Shown: one piece after another, positions 8,159-14,862 of the stretch
Layout: each line of letters starts with the position of its first letter
Position numbering within the stretch: position 1 is the first letter of the stretch
DNA from: Phocaeicola dorei
GTDB taxonomy: Bacteria; Bacteroidota; Bacteroidia; Bacteroidales; Bacteroidaceae
Assembly: GCF_013009555.1 (NCBI RefSeq)
Contig: NZ_CP046176.1
Location: forward strand, 1,457,501 to 1,521,500
Direction of reading: 5' to 3'
DNA: 64,000 nucleotides
The notes under the pieces: model-generated
Databases searched by the model: none
Seen by the model: the letters and a program-made list of their open reading frames with translations, nothing else
What the model was told of the DNA's origin: nothing
Program-made: the position numbers and the translations under genes

Positions 8159-8695
8159 ATGAGCAGTTTGAATATTATCAAGAAATACCCTGAGCTGCTG
8201 GAACTGGCATATCTCAGTGAACGAGAAAGAGAGCATGATCTTCATGCAATATTCAAGCGTGATATAGAAGATAACTGTCAATTCTCATTCAGAGGGTGGC
8301 GCATCTATCCTATAAAGACAGATGGCGAGATTGACATGGCAAGATTGTTCAAGCATCTTACCTGTGAAGAAATCATGGTTGAGAACGAAGACGGTACGAC
8401 TTATCCAAAGCGAGTATTCGAGATGGCTCGTTCACAAAGGCTTCATTGGATAAATCACCATGTGAGAGAATTGACACCAGACAATCTGGATGTATTTACC
8501 ATAGAAGAGAGGGACGGCAAAAAGCGTAAGGTCAAGAAAACATACATCTATGATAAAGTGGAAAAGTATGTTATTGTCTTGGAACAACAACGTAGCAACG
8601 GATTCTATCTGTTGACAGCATACCATCTTAACAAAGAGTATGGACTAAAGGCTTTGGAAAAGAAGATGAAAAAGAGATTGCAGACACCACTATAA
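8159..8695 (+). CDS. Possible BECR/PBECR-type nuclease-like protein
   Basis: 178 residues. The C-terminal half has FEMARSQRLHWINHHV followed by KYVIVLEQQRSNGFYLLTAY, resembling phage-associated BECR-fold (barnase-EndoU-ColicinE5-RelE) proteins, which share R-x-x-R-L-x-W-I and Y-x-V-x-L ... LLTAY patterns. This assignment is from memory of the pattern and is weak. It starts 3 bp after the DUF3800 stop, so the two are probably coupled. A toxin, an effector of a defence pair or an unrelated cargo protein are all possible. Confidence 0.5.
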   Translation: MSSLNIIKKYPELLELAYLSEREREHDLHAIFKRDIEDNCQFSFRGWRIYPIKTDGEIDMARLFKHLTCEEIMVENEDGTTYPKRVFEMARSQRLHWINHHVRELTPDNLDVFTIEERDGKKRKVKKTYIYDKVEKYVIVLEQQRSNGFYLLTAYHLNKEYGLKALEKKMKKRLQTPL

Positions 8696-8701
8696 AACGC
8701 A

Positions 8702-8733
8702 AGACCCGAATTGCATCAAAGGCAACCGGGTCT
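8702..8733 (+). terminator. Hairpin after the DUF3800 operon
   Basis: AGACCCG (8702-8708) pairs with CGGGTCT (8727-8733), and TTGC pairs with GCAA inside. It begins just after the last stop codon. No U-tract follows, so it may be a weak terminator or an mRNA-stabilising hairpin. The rest of 8696-8889 shows only the -7-like words below. Confidence 0.45.
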
Positions 8734-8764
8734 CGAAACTCCTTCTATCTATAGATGAGCGCTG

Positions 8765-8772
8765 CAAAGGTA
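8765..8772 (-). promoter_or_regulatory. Minus-strand -7-like TACCTTTG
   Basis: CAAAGGTA on the plus strand gives a perfect TACCTTTG on the minus strand. It would transcribe antisense to the nuclease-like gene; no coding gene lies downstream on that strand. A clear -33 element was not found, so it may be fortuitous. Confidence 0.3.
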
Positions 8773-8889
8773 CGAATATTCTTTGAAATAACGAAGGTTT
8801 TTCATTGAATTCTTCTCGATTTTAACATTTGCAGGGCAGTATTGTAAGATAACAGGAAAGAAAATAGCATAATTTTACAGAAAATCGTA

Positions 8890-9189
8890 ATGGAAACATT
8901 CAAAGACGTTATATCAAGTGACCAACTTGTCTTGGTCGATTTCTTCGCCACCTGGTGCCAGCCATGCAAGATGATGCACCCCATCCTTGAGCAGGTGAAG
9001 GAAGTGTTGGGTGACAGAATCCGCATCATCAAGGTAGATGTGGACAAGTATGGGGTGACTGCAAGTCAGTATGGCATACAGTCTGTGCCCACATTGATGC
9101 TGTTCAGACGCGGCGAAGTGTTGTGGAGGACGAGCGGTGTGATGCAGAAATCAGAGTTGCTGGCAACGATTGACCCGTTTTTAAGATAA
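8890..9189 (+). CDS. Thioredoxin
   Basis: 99 residues, the full thioredoxin fold. The active site is FFATWCQPCKMM (C-x-P-C with Gln instead of the usual Gly), followed by the cis-Pro loop SVPTLMLF. There is no signal peptide, so it is a cytoplasmic dithiol-disulfide reductase. It opens a plus-strand operon running to the terminator at 11315. A thioredoxin as cargo of a mobile element may support oxidative-stress survival or folding of an element protein (inference). The chromosome should have its own TrxA. Confidence 0.88.
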   Translation: METFKDVISSDQLVLVDFFATWCQPCKMMHPILEQVKEVLGDRIRIIKVDVDKYGVTASQYGIQSVPTLMLFRRGEVLWRTSGVMQKSELLATIDPFLR

Positions 9190-9199
9190 AAGAGCAGAA

Positions 9200-9775
9200 A
9201 TGTCAAAATCTAAATTAAAGTCTGTCCTCATGTCCATGGACAAGAGTGAAATAATAAAAATGGTATTGGAACTTTATTCTGCACGGAAAGAGGCAAAGGA
9301 ATATCTTGACTTCTATGCAGAGCCGAATGAGGGCCAGAAGCTGGAAGAGTATAAGCACATCATACGGGAAGAGTTCTATCCGAGCAGAAACAGAGAGCCA
9401 AAGACACGCTTCTCAGTGTGCCGCAAGGCATTGTCCGACTTCAAGAAACTGAAGCCTTCGGAAGATTCAGTCGCAGAATTGATGGTGTTCTATATGGAGA
9501 ATGCCTGTCAGTTCACTTATGACTATGGAGACATGTGGGAGCAATTCTATGATTCTGTTGAGAGTAATTTCGACAAGACATTGCGCCACATCGTGCTTTA
9601 TGACCTTTGGGACAAGTATGATTCCCGAATCAAGCAATGCCTTCGTTGGGCAAGCCCTTGTGGATGGGGATTTCCTGACGCACTGAATGATATGTATGAG
9701 GAAATGAAGGCGCAAAATGAGGAACTCCGAAAGAAATACAGGAATTTCAAGATGCCCATCAACGCTGATTATTAA
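9200..9775 (+). CDS. DUF6155 family protein
   Basis: 191 residues beginning MSKSKLKSVLMSMDKSEIIK and LELYSARKEAKEYLDFY, the N-terminal pattern of DUF6155. It is soluble and helical with many Trp/Tyr in the second half (WASPCGWGFPDALNDMYEEM). Function is unknown. It starts 10 bp after the thioredoxin gene and is co-transcribed with it. Confidence 0.65.
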   Translation: MSKSKLKSVLMSMDKSEIIKMVLELYSARKEAKEYLDFYAEPNEGQKLEEYKHIIREEFYPSRNREPKTRFSVCRKALSDFKKLKPSEDSVAELMVFYMENACQFTYDYGDMWEQFYDSVESNFDKTLRHIVLYDLWDKYDSRIKQCLRWASPCGWGFPDALNDMYEEMKAQNEELRKKYRNFKMPINADY

Positions 9776-9789
9776 ACGAATATACTCAA

Positions 9790-10035
9790 ATGGGGAAACC
9801 AAAGAAAAAACATAAGAAAGCGAAACAACTGCCCTTAAGCAAAGAAGAGCAGATTTTTCAAGCGGCAAGAGACCTTGCAGCTGAAATTGGCATATCCTAT
9901 TCTGAGGCATTAGGGTTTACTTTGGGCATAAAGGACGTAACGTATGGTTGGGAAGAAGACTATACGGAAGAAGAGTTTCAGGCACTGATTGACCACGCTG
10001 TGGGAGACACTGATTATGAGCACACCCTCTATTGA
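9790..10035 (+). CDS. Small basic-then-acidic hypothetical protein
   Basis: 81 residues. A Lys-rich N-terminus (MGKPKKKHKKAKQLPLSK) precedes a helical acidic body (ARDLAAEIGISYSEALGFTL). No family recognised. The 3' end overlaps the start of the next small gene (10016), indicating coupling. Confidence 0.55.
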   Translation: MGKPKKKHKKAKQLPLSKEEQIFQAARDLAAEIGISYSEALGFTLGIKDVTYGWEEDYTEEEFQALIDHAVGDTDYEHTLY

Positions 10036-10219
10036 ATCATCTACACGAGAGGAACGTTTGGATTACGTTCTGAATGAATGGAGATGTCTGCACAACTGTG
10101 AGCTGTGCGGTAAGTGCCATATTCTGAAAGGCAGAAGCGAAGAAATACTCTATGCAGACTATATAGACGGCAAGCGGTCATATATGGATATAACATTAGA
10201 AATCAGAAGCAACAGATAA
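10016..10219 (+). CDS. Small Cys-rich hypothetical protein
   Basis: 67 residues from the ATG at 10016. The start is chosen because it lies just inside the upstream gene and trims a poor N-terminus. It contains a Cys cluster, NCELCGKCHIL (C-x2-C-x2-C), which could bind a metal. The stop overlaps the DUF4186 start (TAATG). Function unknown. Confidence 0.5.
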   Translation: MSTPSIESSTREERLDYVLNEWRCLHNCELCGKCHILKGRSEEILYADYIDGKRSYMDITLEIRSNR

Positions 10220-10656
10220 TGATGTCACAGAAATACATATATCCATCGTTGTTCCAAGAGGAAGAGCCGCAAGAAAGCGTTCCTGGTGATAAGAAAGAGT
10301 ATGACCTGACGAATCTCTTTGAGAGATTGGCAAAGTCTGATTTTCGCAGCCGGTTCCATCTGTCCAAGCAAGACAGGGAGTATGTAATGGAAAAGGGATT
10401 GCCGACGATACGAAAACACGCAGAGGACTTTGTGGCAAAAAGACTTGCTCCGGCTGTCATACCGAACGACGGCAAGCAGACTCCCATGCGTGGGCATCCT
10501 GTTTTCCTGGCTCAACATGCCACTGGCTGTTGTTGCCGGGGATGCTTCTTCAAGTGGCATCACATCTCAGCAGGCAGGGCACTGACCAAGGAAGAACAGG
10601 AATATGCTGTTGCCGTATTGATGGCATGGATTGAAAAACAGATGAATAAAGGATGA
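10219..10656 (+). CDS. DUF4186 family protein
   Basis: 145 residues from the ATG at 10219; 10222 is an equally good start. The DUF4186 signatures are clear: RFHLSKQDREYV, KRLAPAVIPNDGKQTPMRGH, HATGCCCRGCFFKWHHI and the closing MAWIEKQM. The conserved Cys/His cluster suggests metal binding, but no activity is established. It sits between two small genes with overlapping starts and stops. Confidence 0.85.
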   Translation: MMSQKYIYPSLFQEEEPQESVPGDKKEYDLTNLFERLAKSDFRSRFHLSKQDREYVMEKGLPTIRKHAEDFVAKRLAPAVIPNDGKQTPMRGHPVFLAQHATGCCCRGCFFKWHHISAGRALTKEEQEYAVAVLMAWIEKQMNKG

Positions 10657-10859
10657 AGATAGAAGAAGCCATAGTATATGTGATGGTAAAGCGAAATGGC
10701 GGCATGACAACCGACCAGATTGCCGATGCCATCAATCGTCATAGGCTGCACCTGAGAAAGGACGGTCAGCCTGTGACAAGCAAGCAGGTGTATGCAACAA
10801 TCTGCCGTTTCCCTGAAATGTTCACAAAAGAAGCTGGCAGAATCATGTTAATGATATGA
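10653..10859 (+). CDS. Small winged-helix (HARE-like) protein
   Basis: 68 residues. The sequence (EEAIVYVMVKRNGGMTTDQI, ADAINRHRLH, then SKQVYATICRFPEMFTKE) reads as a winged-helix resembling the HARE-HTH domain, which is often tied to DNA-modification or restriction enzymes. It overlaps the DUF4186 stop by 4 bp. A regulator or DNA-targeting subunit is plausible. Confidence 0.55.
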   Translation: MKIEEAIVYVMVKRNGGMTTDQIADAINRHRLHLRKDGQPVTSKQVYATICRFPEMFTKEAGRIMLMI

Positions 10860-10868
10860 CGTAACGAT

Positions 10869-11105
10869 ATGACAATAGATACAACCAACATGTGCTCACA
10901 CCTTCAGAAGAAGTTGTTTGAACCAGAAGGTGTGTATTATCCTATATGGCAAGCCATGCAGGATGATGAGACCTTGACAGCAGTGGTACGAAGCAGACAG
11001 CTGCACATCTACAGAAACGGGAAGAAAATTCTCGTTCTGGCAGGTAAGGCACAACCGAAGATTATAAGGGAAGACAAAATACAAGAGTTAATAACAAGAT
11101 TATAA
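10869..11105 (+). CDS. Small hypothetical protein
   Basis: 78 residues with no recognised family: SRQLHIYRNGKKILVLAGKA suggests a small beta-rich unit. It lies 9 bp after the HARE-like gene in the same operon. Confidence 0.5.
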   Translation: MTIDTTNMCSHLQKKLFEPEGVYYPIWQAMQDDETLTAVVRSRQLHIYRNGKKILVLAGKAQPKIIREDKIQELITRL

Positions 11106-11129
11106 ACAAAACATCAAATCATCAAAACA

Positions 11130-11309
11130 ATGGACGCAAAAGAAAAAGTATTGGCAACAATGAAAGAGGCTGGTCAGCCTCTCAACGCAGGTAAAATCGC
11201 AGAACTCAGCGGTCTCGACCGCAAAGAGGTAGATGCAGCCATGAAGCAGCTGAAAGCAGAGGGTGCAATCGTCTCTCCTGTGCGTTGCAAATGGGCACCT
11301 GCAGAGTAA
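11130..11309 (+). CDS. Tiny winged-helix DNA-binding protein
   Basis: 59 residues starting [20 protein letters not shown]. Residues 15-50 ([20 protein letters not shown]) are a textbook winged HTH of the kind that separates transcription units in archaeal and bacterial mobile DNA. It is the last gene before a strong terminator, so it is co-transcribed with the thioredoxin operon and may autoregulate it. Confidence 0.6.
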   Translation: MDAKEKVLATMKEAGQPLNAGKIAELSGLDRKEVDAAMKQLKAEGAIVSPVRCKWAPAE

Positions 11310-11314
11310 GGTTT

Positions 11315-11358
11315 ATACTGCTGTCTTGAAATATAGGCAGCAGTATCTTTATTTTTAT
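11315..11358 (+). terminator. Intrinsic terminator of the thioredoxin-wHTH operon
   Basis: ATACTGCTG (11315-11323) pairs perfectly with CAGCAGTAT (11338-11346) and is followed by CTTTATTTTTAT. It starts 5 bp after the last stop codon. Confidence 0.85.
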
Positions 11359-11474
11359 CAAAATGTTAAGGTGAGGAATCTGAATATCCTTGCCTACGGA
11401 CACAATTATCCGCTGCATCTTTTTGGGGTAAGGTGCAGACGTATGGCTGTCAGCGTATCTTGGTTTAAAGACGC

Positions 11475-11594
11475 TTAGCGGTCACGGCGGAAGTCGTTTC
11501 GTCTCTCTCCGCCGAACAAAGCTCTGAGCACATTGCCCAAAGCTCCGAACACGAAGTAGCAAACGATGATTGCAACAATATCGTCCATAAGCAT
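11475..11594 (-). CDS. Micro-membrane protein (39 aa)
   Basis: A 39-residue frame starting MLMDDIVAIIVCYFVFGALG and ending in a very basic tail GGERRNDFRRDR: one membrane span with positive-inside tail. An internal Met at 11588 is an alternative start. It lies 15 bp downstream of the SLOG gene on the same strand. Support is only composition and position. Confidence 0.4.
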   Translation of the reverse strand: MLMDDIVAIIVCYFVFGALGNVLRALFGGERRNDFRRDR

Positions 11595-11609
11595 TTTCTG
11601 TTTTATGGG

Positions 11610-12101
11610 TTATACACTATTATGAAGATTCACTATGTCCAATCCCTGCCTCTTGGCTTCTCTGACGGTGTAGAACGTGCCGCCCTTGGGATTGCCATCG
11701 AAGTAGGCTATGAGACGTGAACTGCGGTTGACCATATAGTCGTTGCGCCTCAGAAGGCAGCCATTGTAGTATTGCTCGCTCAATACGACCACGTCATCCA
11801 CGATGCGCAGGATGGCATCATACTTGGCTTGCTCTTCCTTGCTCCACCGGTCAGACTGACCACGGAACGGCACAACGGCTATCACCTGCAAGTCCTTCAA
11901 CTCGCATTGCAACGAAAGGGCGGCTTCTGCCGCCAGCAGGTCAAATCCCATTGCCATGCCACAATAGAAATACCGGTAGCCGTCGGCATACGCCTTGGCT
12001 ATCTCCGATTTGAGACATTGCTTCAACTCCCTCCGCTTGGCGAAAGGTACGCTGCGGTGTCCGCTGAAGCATACGGACACTGCCTTGTCGTACTTTGTCA
12101 T
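11610..12101 (-). CDS. SLOG (DUF1273/YpsA-like) Rossmann protein
   Basis: 163 residues. The N-terminal VCFSGHRSVPF and YFYCGMAMGFDLLAAE loops and the C-terminal NRSSRLIAYFDGNPKGGTFY match the SLOG/YpsA family, which binds nucleotides or nucleotide-like ligands. The family is related to DprA and to SLOG sensors of conflict systems. It lies 3 bp after the phosphoribosyltransferase gene, and the two are surely one operon. Ligand unknown. Confidence 0.78.
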   Translation of the reverse strand: MTKYDKAVSVCFSGHRSVPFAKRRELKQCLKSEIAKAYADGYRYFYCGMAMGFDLLAAEAALSLQCELKDLQVIAVVPFRGQSDRWSKEEQAKYDAILRIVDDVVVLSEQYYNGCLLRRNDYMVNRSSRLIAYFDGNPKGGTFYTVREAKRQGLDIVNLHNSV

Positions 12102-12104
12102 ACT

Positions 12105-12671
12105 TTACCTTACTTTATAATGTGTGCGTGCGAGGAACATACCGCCAATAACACATGCCCCGAGCCTTTCGAGTTGGTTGGCATACTTGGCATAGCTGAG
12201 ACCCTTGGTTATCACATCGTCAAAGACCAACACCATTTTGTTGTCGAAGAACGGCTCATCAAACTCAACGACATTCGCCTTGCGGACTTCATCCTCGTTC
12301 TTGCGGTTATCGTGGATGGTCTTACGCTCTCCGCATACCCTCACGTGCTCGTAGCCGTTTTCCGCTCCTGTCAATTCACACACCCTGTGGCAGAAAGCCT
12401 TGTAGCGGAGTTCGTTGCTCTCGCTTGTGGATGCTGGAACGGGGGCGAAGACGATGTTCACGCAACCCTTGCCGTAGAGTGTCAGCATATTCTCTGCGGT
12501 GCGCTGCGCCACTTCCTCGTAGGCTCTTCCGTCCTTGAAGTCAAACACTAATTGTCTGTCGGCAATCTCCTTCTCACCCACATTGCGGATGCGTGCGGGA
12601 TAGTATTTGCAGAACCAAGTCTGAGGCTTGTCTAACTGCTTTTGGATTTGATAGTCATTCTTGTGTGCCAT
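12105..12671 (-). CDS. ComF-like phosphoribosyltransferase
   Basis: 188 residues from the ATG at 12671; the upstream open frame to 12857 is unrelated in composition and is not used. The PRPP-binding loop is MVLVFDDVITKGLS, and the hood and flexible loop parts are FAPVPASTSESNELRYKAF and the Arg/Asn-rich KTIHDNRKNEDEVRKANVVE, as in ComF-type type I PRTases. The usual N-terminal zinc finger of ComFC is absent. It is paired with the SLOG gene, recalling the ComF and DprA families of DNA uptake; function here is inferred only. Confidence 0.75.
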   Translation of the reverse strand: MAHKNDYQIQKQLDKPQTWFCKYYPARIRNVGEKEIADRQLVFDFKDGRAYEEVAQRTAENMLTLYGKGCVNIVFAPVPASTSESNELRYKAFCHRVCELTGAENGYEHVRVCGERKTIHDNRKNEDEVRKANVVEFDEPFFDNKMVLVFDDVITKGLSYAKYANQLERLGACVIGGMFLARTHYKVR

Positions 12672-13083
12672 TGCTCTTATGTTTTTTCTTCCCTTATTTC
12701 GGAGGCTTTTCCTGCCTGCCCAAGGGATATTTTTTGCTTTCCAAGAGTGATGGCGATCAAAAAGCCAAATCGGGAGCGAAAAATACGCTCTGCACGCAGA
12801 GGAAGATTTTTCGGTCAAATGCAATGGACGATTTGGTGTTTGAACAATCGCCAGCATTACCTTTGCAAAACAATATCCGCAGCGGCAAGGCAGGCGAAAA
12901 GAAATCTGTTATGTAAAAGAGGAAACGGGCGGGATGGCGTGGGGCGAAGCTGTATATGGGGAAGGACGATAGTTGATATGAGGGAAAAAGAGAAAATCTT
13001 GTAATAGGGAACGACATTGCCTTTTATCAGCATGGAGACAGTCCTACAAGCAGAGAAAACTATTGCCCTAAAAATGAGTTGGA
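12672..13083. other. Non-coding stretch with promoter-like word and GGCGTGGGGC motif
   Basis: No credible gene. A plus-strand TACCTTTG (12858-12865) lies here with no strong -33 element. Downstream, GGGCGGGAT (12927-12935) is directly joined to GGCGTGGGGCGAAGC (12936-12950). The latter word recurs at the right end of the folded units at 16482-17460, where a long hairpin separates the two motifs. Confidence 0.45.
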
Positions 13084-13160
13084 TAGTATTTTCTAAAAGT
13101 AGTATCGACTACGAATAGTATAATAGTCGAATAGTTTTTACTACCATACTACGGATAGTA
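13084..13160. repeat. 8-bp-phased TAGTA/TACTA array, downstream of RHH gene
   Basis: TAGTA, TAGTC/TAGTT variants and TACTA begin at 13084, 13100, 13116, 13124, 13132, 13139, 13147 and 13156; steps are 16, 16, 8, 8, 7, 8 and 9. A one-helical-face 8-bp step is typical of operators of ribbon-helix-helix proteins. It mirrors the array at 14272-14380. Confidence 0.7.
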
Positions 13161-13182
13161 AAGTCTGTTTATAGAAGAGATA

Positions 13183-13215
13183 GCGGTATCATCGTCTGTT
13201 CGGCGATGATACCGC
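13183..13215 (-). terminator. Perfect 12-bp hairpin after the partition operon
   Basis: GCGGTATCATCG (13183-13194) pairs perfectly with CGATGATACCGC (13204-13215), 7 bp past the RHH stop codon on the minus strand. No U-tract follows, so it may protect the 3' end rather than terminate alone. Confidence 0.5.
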
Positions 13216-13222
13216 GCGGCAC

Positions 13223-13501
13223 TCATGTGTCATGCCGCTTTAGGTATTCTGTCATTGCCTCATTGACAATATCACGCAAGGACATCCCTTTCTTGATGGC
13301 GAGGTACTTCATCCTCGTGTGGATGCTCTTGTTGATAAGGAAATTGCAATGCACCGGCACTTCGGTAGTCTCAGAAACAGACACAGGTGGTGCTGGTGTA
13401 GTTTCTGTGACTATCTGCTCCTTACTCGGCTTCTTTGTGGAAGAAAGGAGTCCGTTGAGACCGCCTTTCATTCCCTCTTTCAACATACTGCTCTTGCTCA
13501 T
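13223..13501 (-). CDS. Ribbon-helix-helix partition partner (ParG-like)
   Basis: 92 residues. An unstructured Lys/Ser/Thr/Pro-rich N-terminus (1-45) is followed by a short beta strand and two helices, VPVHCNFLINKSIHTRMKYL and MSLRDIVNEAMTEYLKRH: the RHH fold. Its place 7 bp after parA, the flexible N-terminus and the flanking 8-bp arrays suggest the centromere-binding partner of ParA, as in ParG- or omega-type systems. The family name is not recognised. Confidence 0.65.
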   Translation of the reverse strand: MSKSSMLKEGMKGGLNGLLSSTKKPSKEQIVTETTPAPPVSVSETTEVPVHCNFLINKSIHTRMKYLAIKKGMSLRDIVNEAMTEYLKRHDT

Positions 13502-13508
13502 GGCTATG

Positions 13509-14264
13509 CTATTTTAAGTTTAACACTTCTTTTGCCAAAGACATATAATCACTGGCACCATTGGATTTGGGATTATACTCAAAGATAGTCTTGCCGTTGA
13601 TGGGTGCTTCTGCCAAAGCCACATTATCACGGATGACGGTCTTGAAAACCTTCTCGTGAAAACTGTCATTGACGATTTCCCTCACGCTTCGGTTCAACGT
13701 CTTGCGGCGATCGAACTGGGTGATGACGATGCCGCCCACTTTAAGGTTGGAGTTGAGCCGCTCCTGAACGATGCGGATGATGTCCATCAACTTTGCCATA
13801 CCTCTCATGGCAAGGTATTGCGCTTGAACAGGGATGATGATGTAGTCGGCTGCGGTGAGGGCATTCAAGGTCAGCAAGCCCAATGACGGTGGACAGTCGA
13901 TGATGATGTAGTCGAAATGCTCTTTGGCGATGGCTTTGGTGATAAGTCCCTTCAAGATAAGCTCCCGTCCCGGCTCGCTGATAAGCTCTAACTCAGCCGC
14001 AGACAGGTCAAGGCATGAGGGTGAGACGGTGATGCCGTTGTGCAACTTGACCAACGGCAAGGTGTACTGTCCACACATTGCGCCATAGACTGTCTGTTCT
14101 TCCTCGATGGACAATCCCAAGGCTTCCGTGAGGTTGGCTTGTCCATCCATGTCAATAGCCAAGACGTTCTTCTTACTCAGTTGCAGAGCTGCCGCAAGGC
14201 TTACTGCGGTCGTACTTTTCCCTACACCACCCTTGTGATTTAATACTGCAATTATCTGTGTCAT
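13509..14264 (-). CDS. parA: ParA-family partition ATPase
   Basis: 251 residues, small ParA type without an N-terminal HTH. The deviant Walker A is NHKGGVGKSTT at residues 9-19, the A' motif is VLAIDMDGQANLT and the Walker B is YIIIDCPPSLG. It forms nucleotide-dependent filaments or gradients that segregate DNA, here with the RHH protein encoded 7 bp downstream. ParA genes on integrative elements are thought to stabilise the excised circular form. The array 14272-14380 lies immediately upstream and probably contains its promoter/operator. Confidence 0.9.
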   Translation of the reverse strand: MTQIIAVLNHKGGVGKSTTAVSLAAALQLSKKNVLAIDMDGQANLTEALGLSIEEEQTVYGAMCGQYTLPLVKLHNGITVSPSCLDLSAAELELISEPGRELILKGLITKAIAKEHFDYIIIDCPPSLGLLTLNALTAADYIIIPVQAQYLAMRGMAKLMDIIRIVQERLNSNLKVGGIVITQFDRRKTLNRSVREIVNDSFHEKVFKTVIRDNVALAEAPINGKTIFEYNPKSNGASDYMSLAKEVLNLK

Positions 14265-14271
14265 AACATGA

Positions 14272-14380
14272 TACTACTATTAGTGAATACTACTTTACTA
14301 TTCTACTACTGATAGTACATACTAACCATAGTAAAAGCGGATTTACTACGATTAGTACGTACTACTCTCAGTTGATACTA
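14272..14380. repeat. 8-bp-phased TACTA/TAGTA array upstream of parA (centromere/operator candidate)
   Basis: Eleven TACTA or TAGTA words start at 14272, 14288, 14296, 14304, 14313, 14320, 14329, 14344, 14353, 14360 and 14376; steps are 16, 8, 8, 9, 7, 9, 15, 9, 7, 16. All are near multiples of 8 bp. The array fills the whole gap between parA and the SSB gene. RHH proteins such as MetJ and the ParG/omega group bind arrays of 7-8-bp boxes, so a parC-like centromere that doubles as operator is likely. Confidence 0.75.
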
Positions 14381-14383
14381 CCC

Positions 14384-14809
14384 TCAGAAGGGAAGGTCTT
14401 CGCTCTTGTCCTGCGGTGCATCGGCTGGCGGTACGGGAGCCTCGCCCTCTGCCTTGGCTGCCTTGCGTGCCTTTGTTGCAGGTGTGTCGGTTGCATCCTT
14501 CTTCCCTGCATTGACAAAGGCGATGGAGTCAGCTATGATGCTATGCTGTATGTGGTTCTCTCCGTTGCGGTCTGTCCAAATGGAAGAAGTCAGTGTGCCT
14601 TCCACAAGCACCATACGACCCTTGGTGAGGTATTCAGCCAAACGGATATGGTTCTCCTTGCTGCTCTTCACCCTTACCCAAGTGGTGATTTGCTTGCCCT
14701 TACTGTAGTCGTCCACTGCGATGTCAACAGCCATGAATGTTCCGTGTGTACCTGTGATGACGCGGCAATCCTTTGCTCCGATGCGTCCGATAGTGTGAGT
14801 GTAAATCAT
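14384..14809 (-). CDS. ssb: Single-stranded DNA-binding protein with acidic tail
   Basis: 141 residues. The OB fold occupies about 1-105 (TGTHGTFMAVDIAVDDY, TWVRVKSS, GRMVLVEGTL). A disordered Ala/Pro-rich linker ends in KSEDLPF, the acidic-Pro-Phe tail that recruits SSB partners. In mobile elements such SSBs protect transferred single strands. It follows the excisionase-like gene with only a 35-bp hairpin repeat between them. Confidence 0.82.
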   Translation of the reverse strand: MIYTHTIGRIGAKDCRVITGTHGTFMAVDIAVDDYSKGKQITTWVRVKSSKENHIRLAEYLTKGRMVLVEGTLTSSIWTDRNGENHIQHSIIADSIAFVNAGKKDATDTPATKARKAAKAEGEAPVPPADAPQDKSEDLPF

Positions 14810-14827
14810 AATGTGAAAATGTTATAG

Positions 14828-14862
14828 TGGCAAGTTGGTTAGACTTGCCGTTACCTTGTTAT
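14828..14862 (-). repeat. Duplicated intergenic hairpin element, copy 1
   Basis: The element reads TGGCAAGTTGGTTAGACTT and GCCGTTACCTTGTTATT consecutively. GGCAAGT pairs with ACTTGCC. It fills the gap between the HTH gene stop and the SSB start and recurs at 15233-15267 with one base change in the stem. On the minus-strand mRNA the hairpin ends about 18 nt before the ssb start codon. Confidence 0.6.

Noticed and set aside
11772..12551. 259-codon plus-strand frame
   Set aside because: Antisense to the SLOG and PRTase genes, whose frames have clear family motifs.
12672..12857. N-terminal extension of the PRTase
   Set aside because: Composition differs from the rest and the Met at 12671 begins the family-like part.
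12858..12865. TACCTTTG as a firm promoter
   Set aside because: The -33 spacing is 15 or 22 bp, off consensus; kept only as a promoter-like word.
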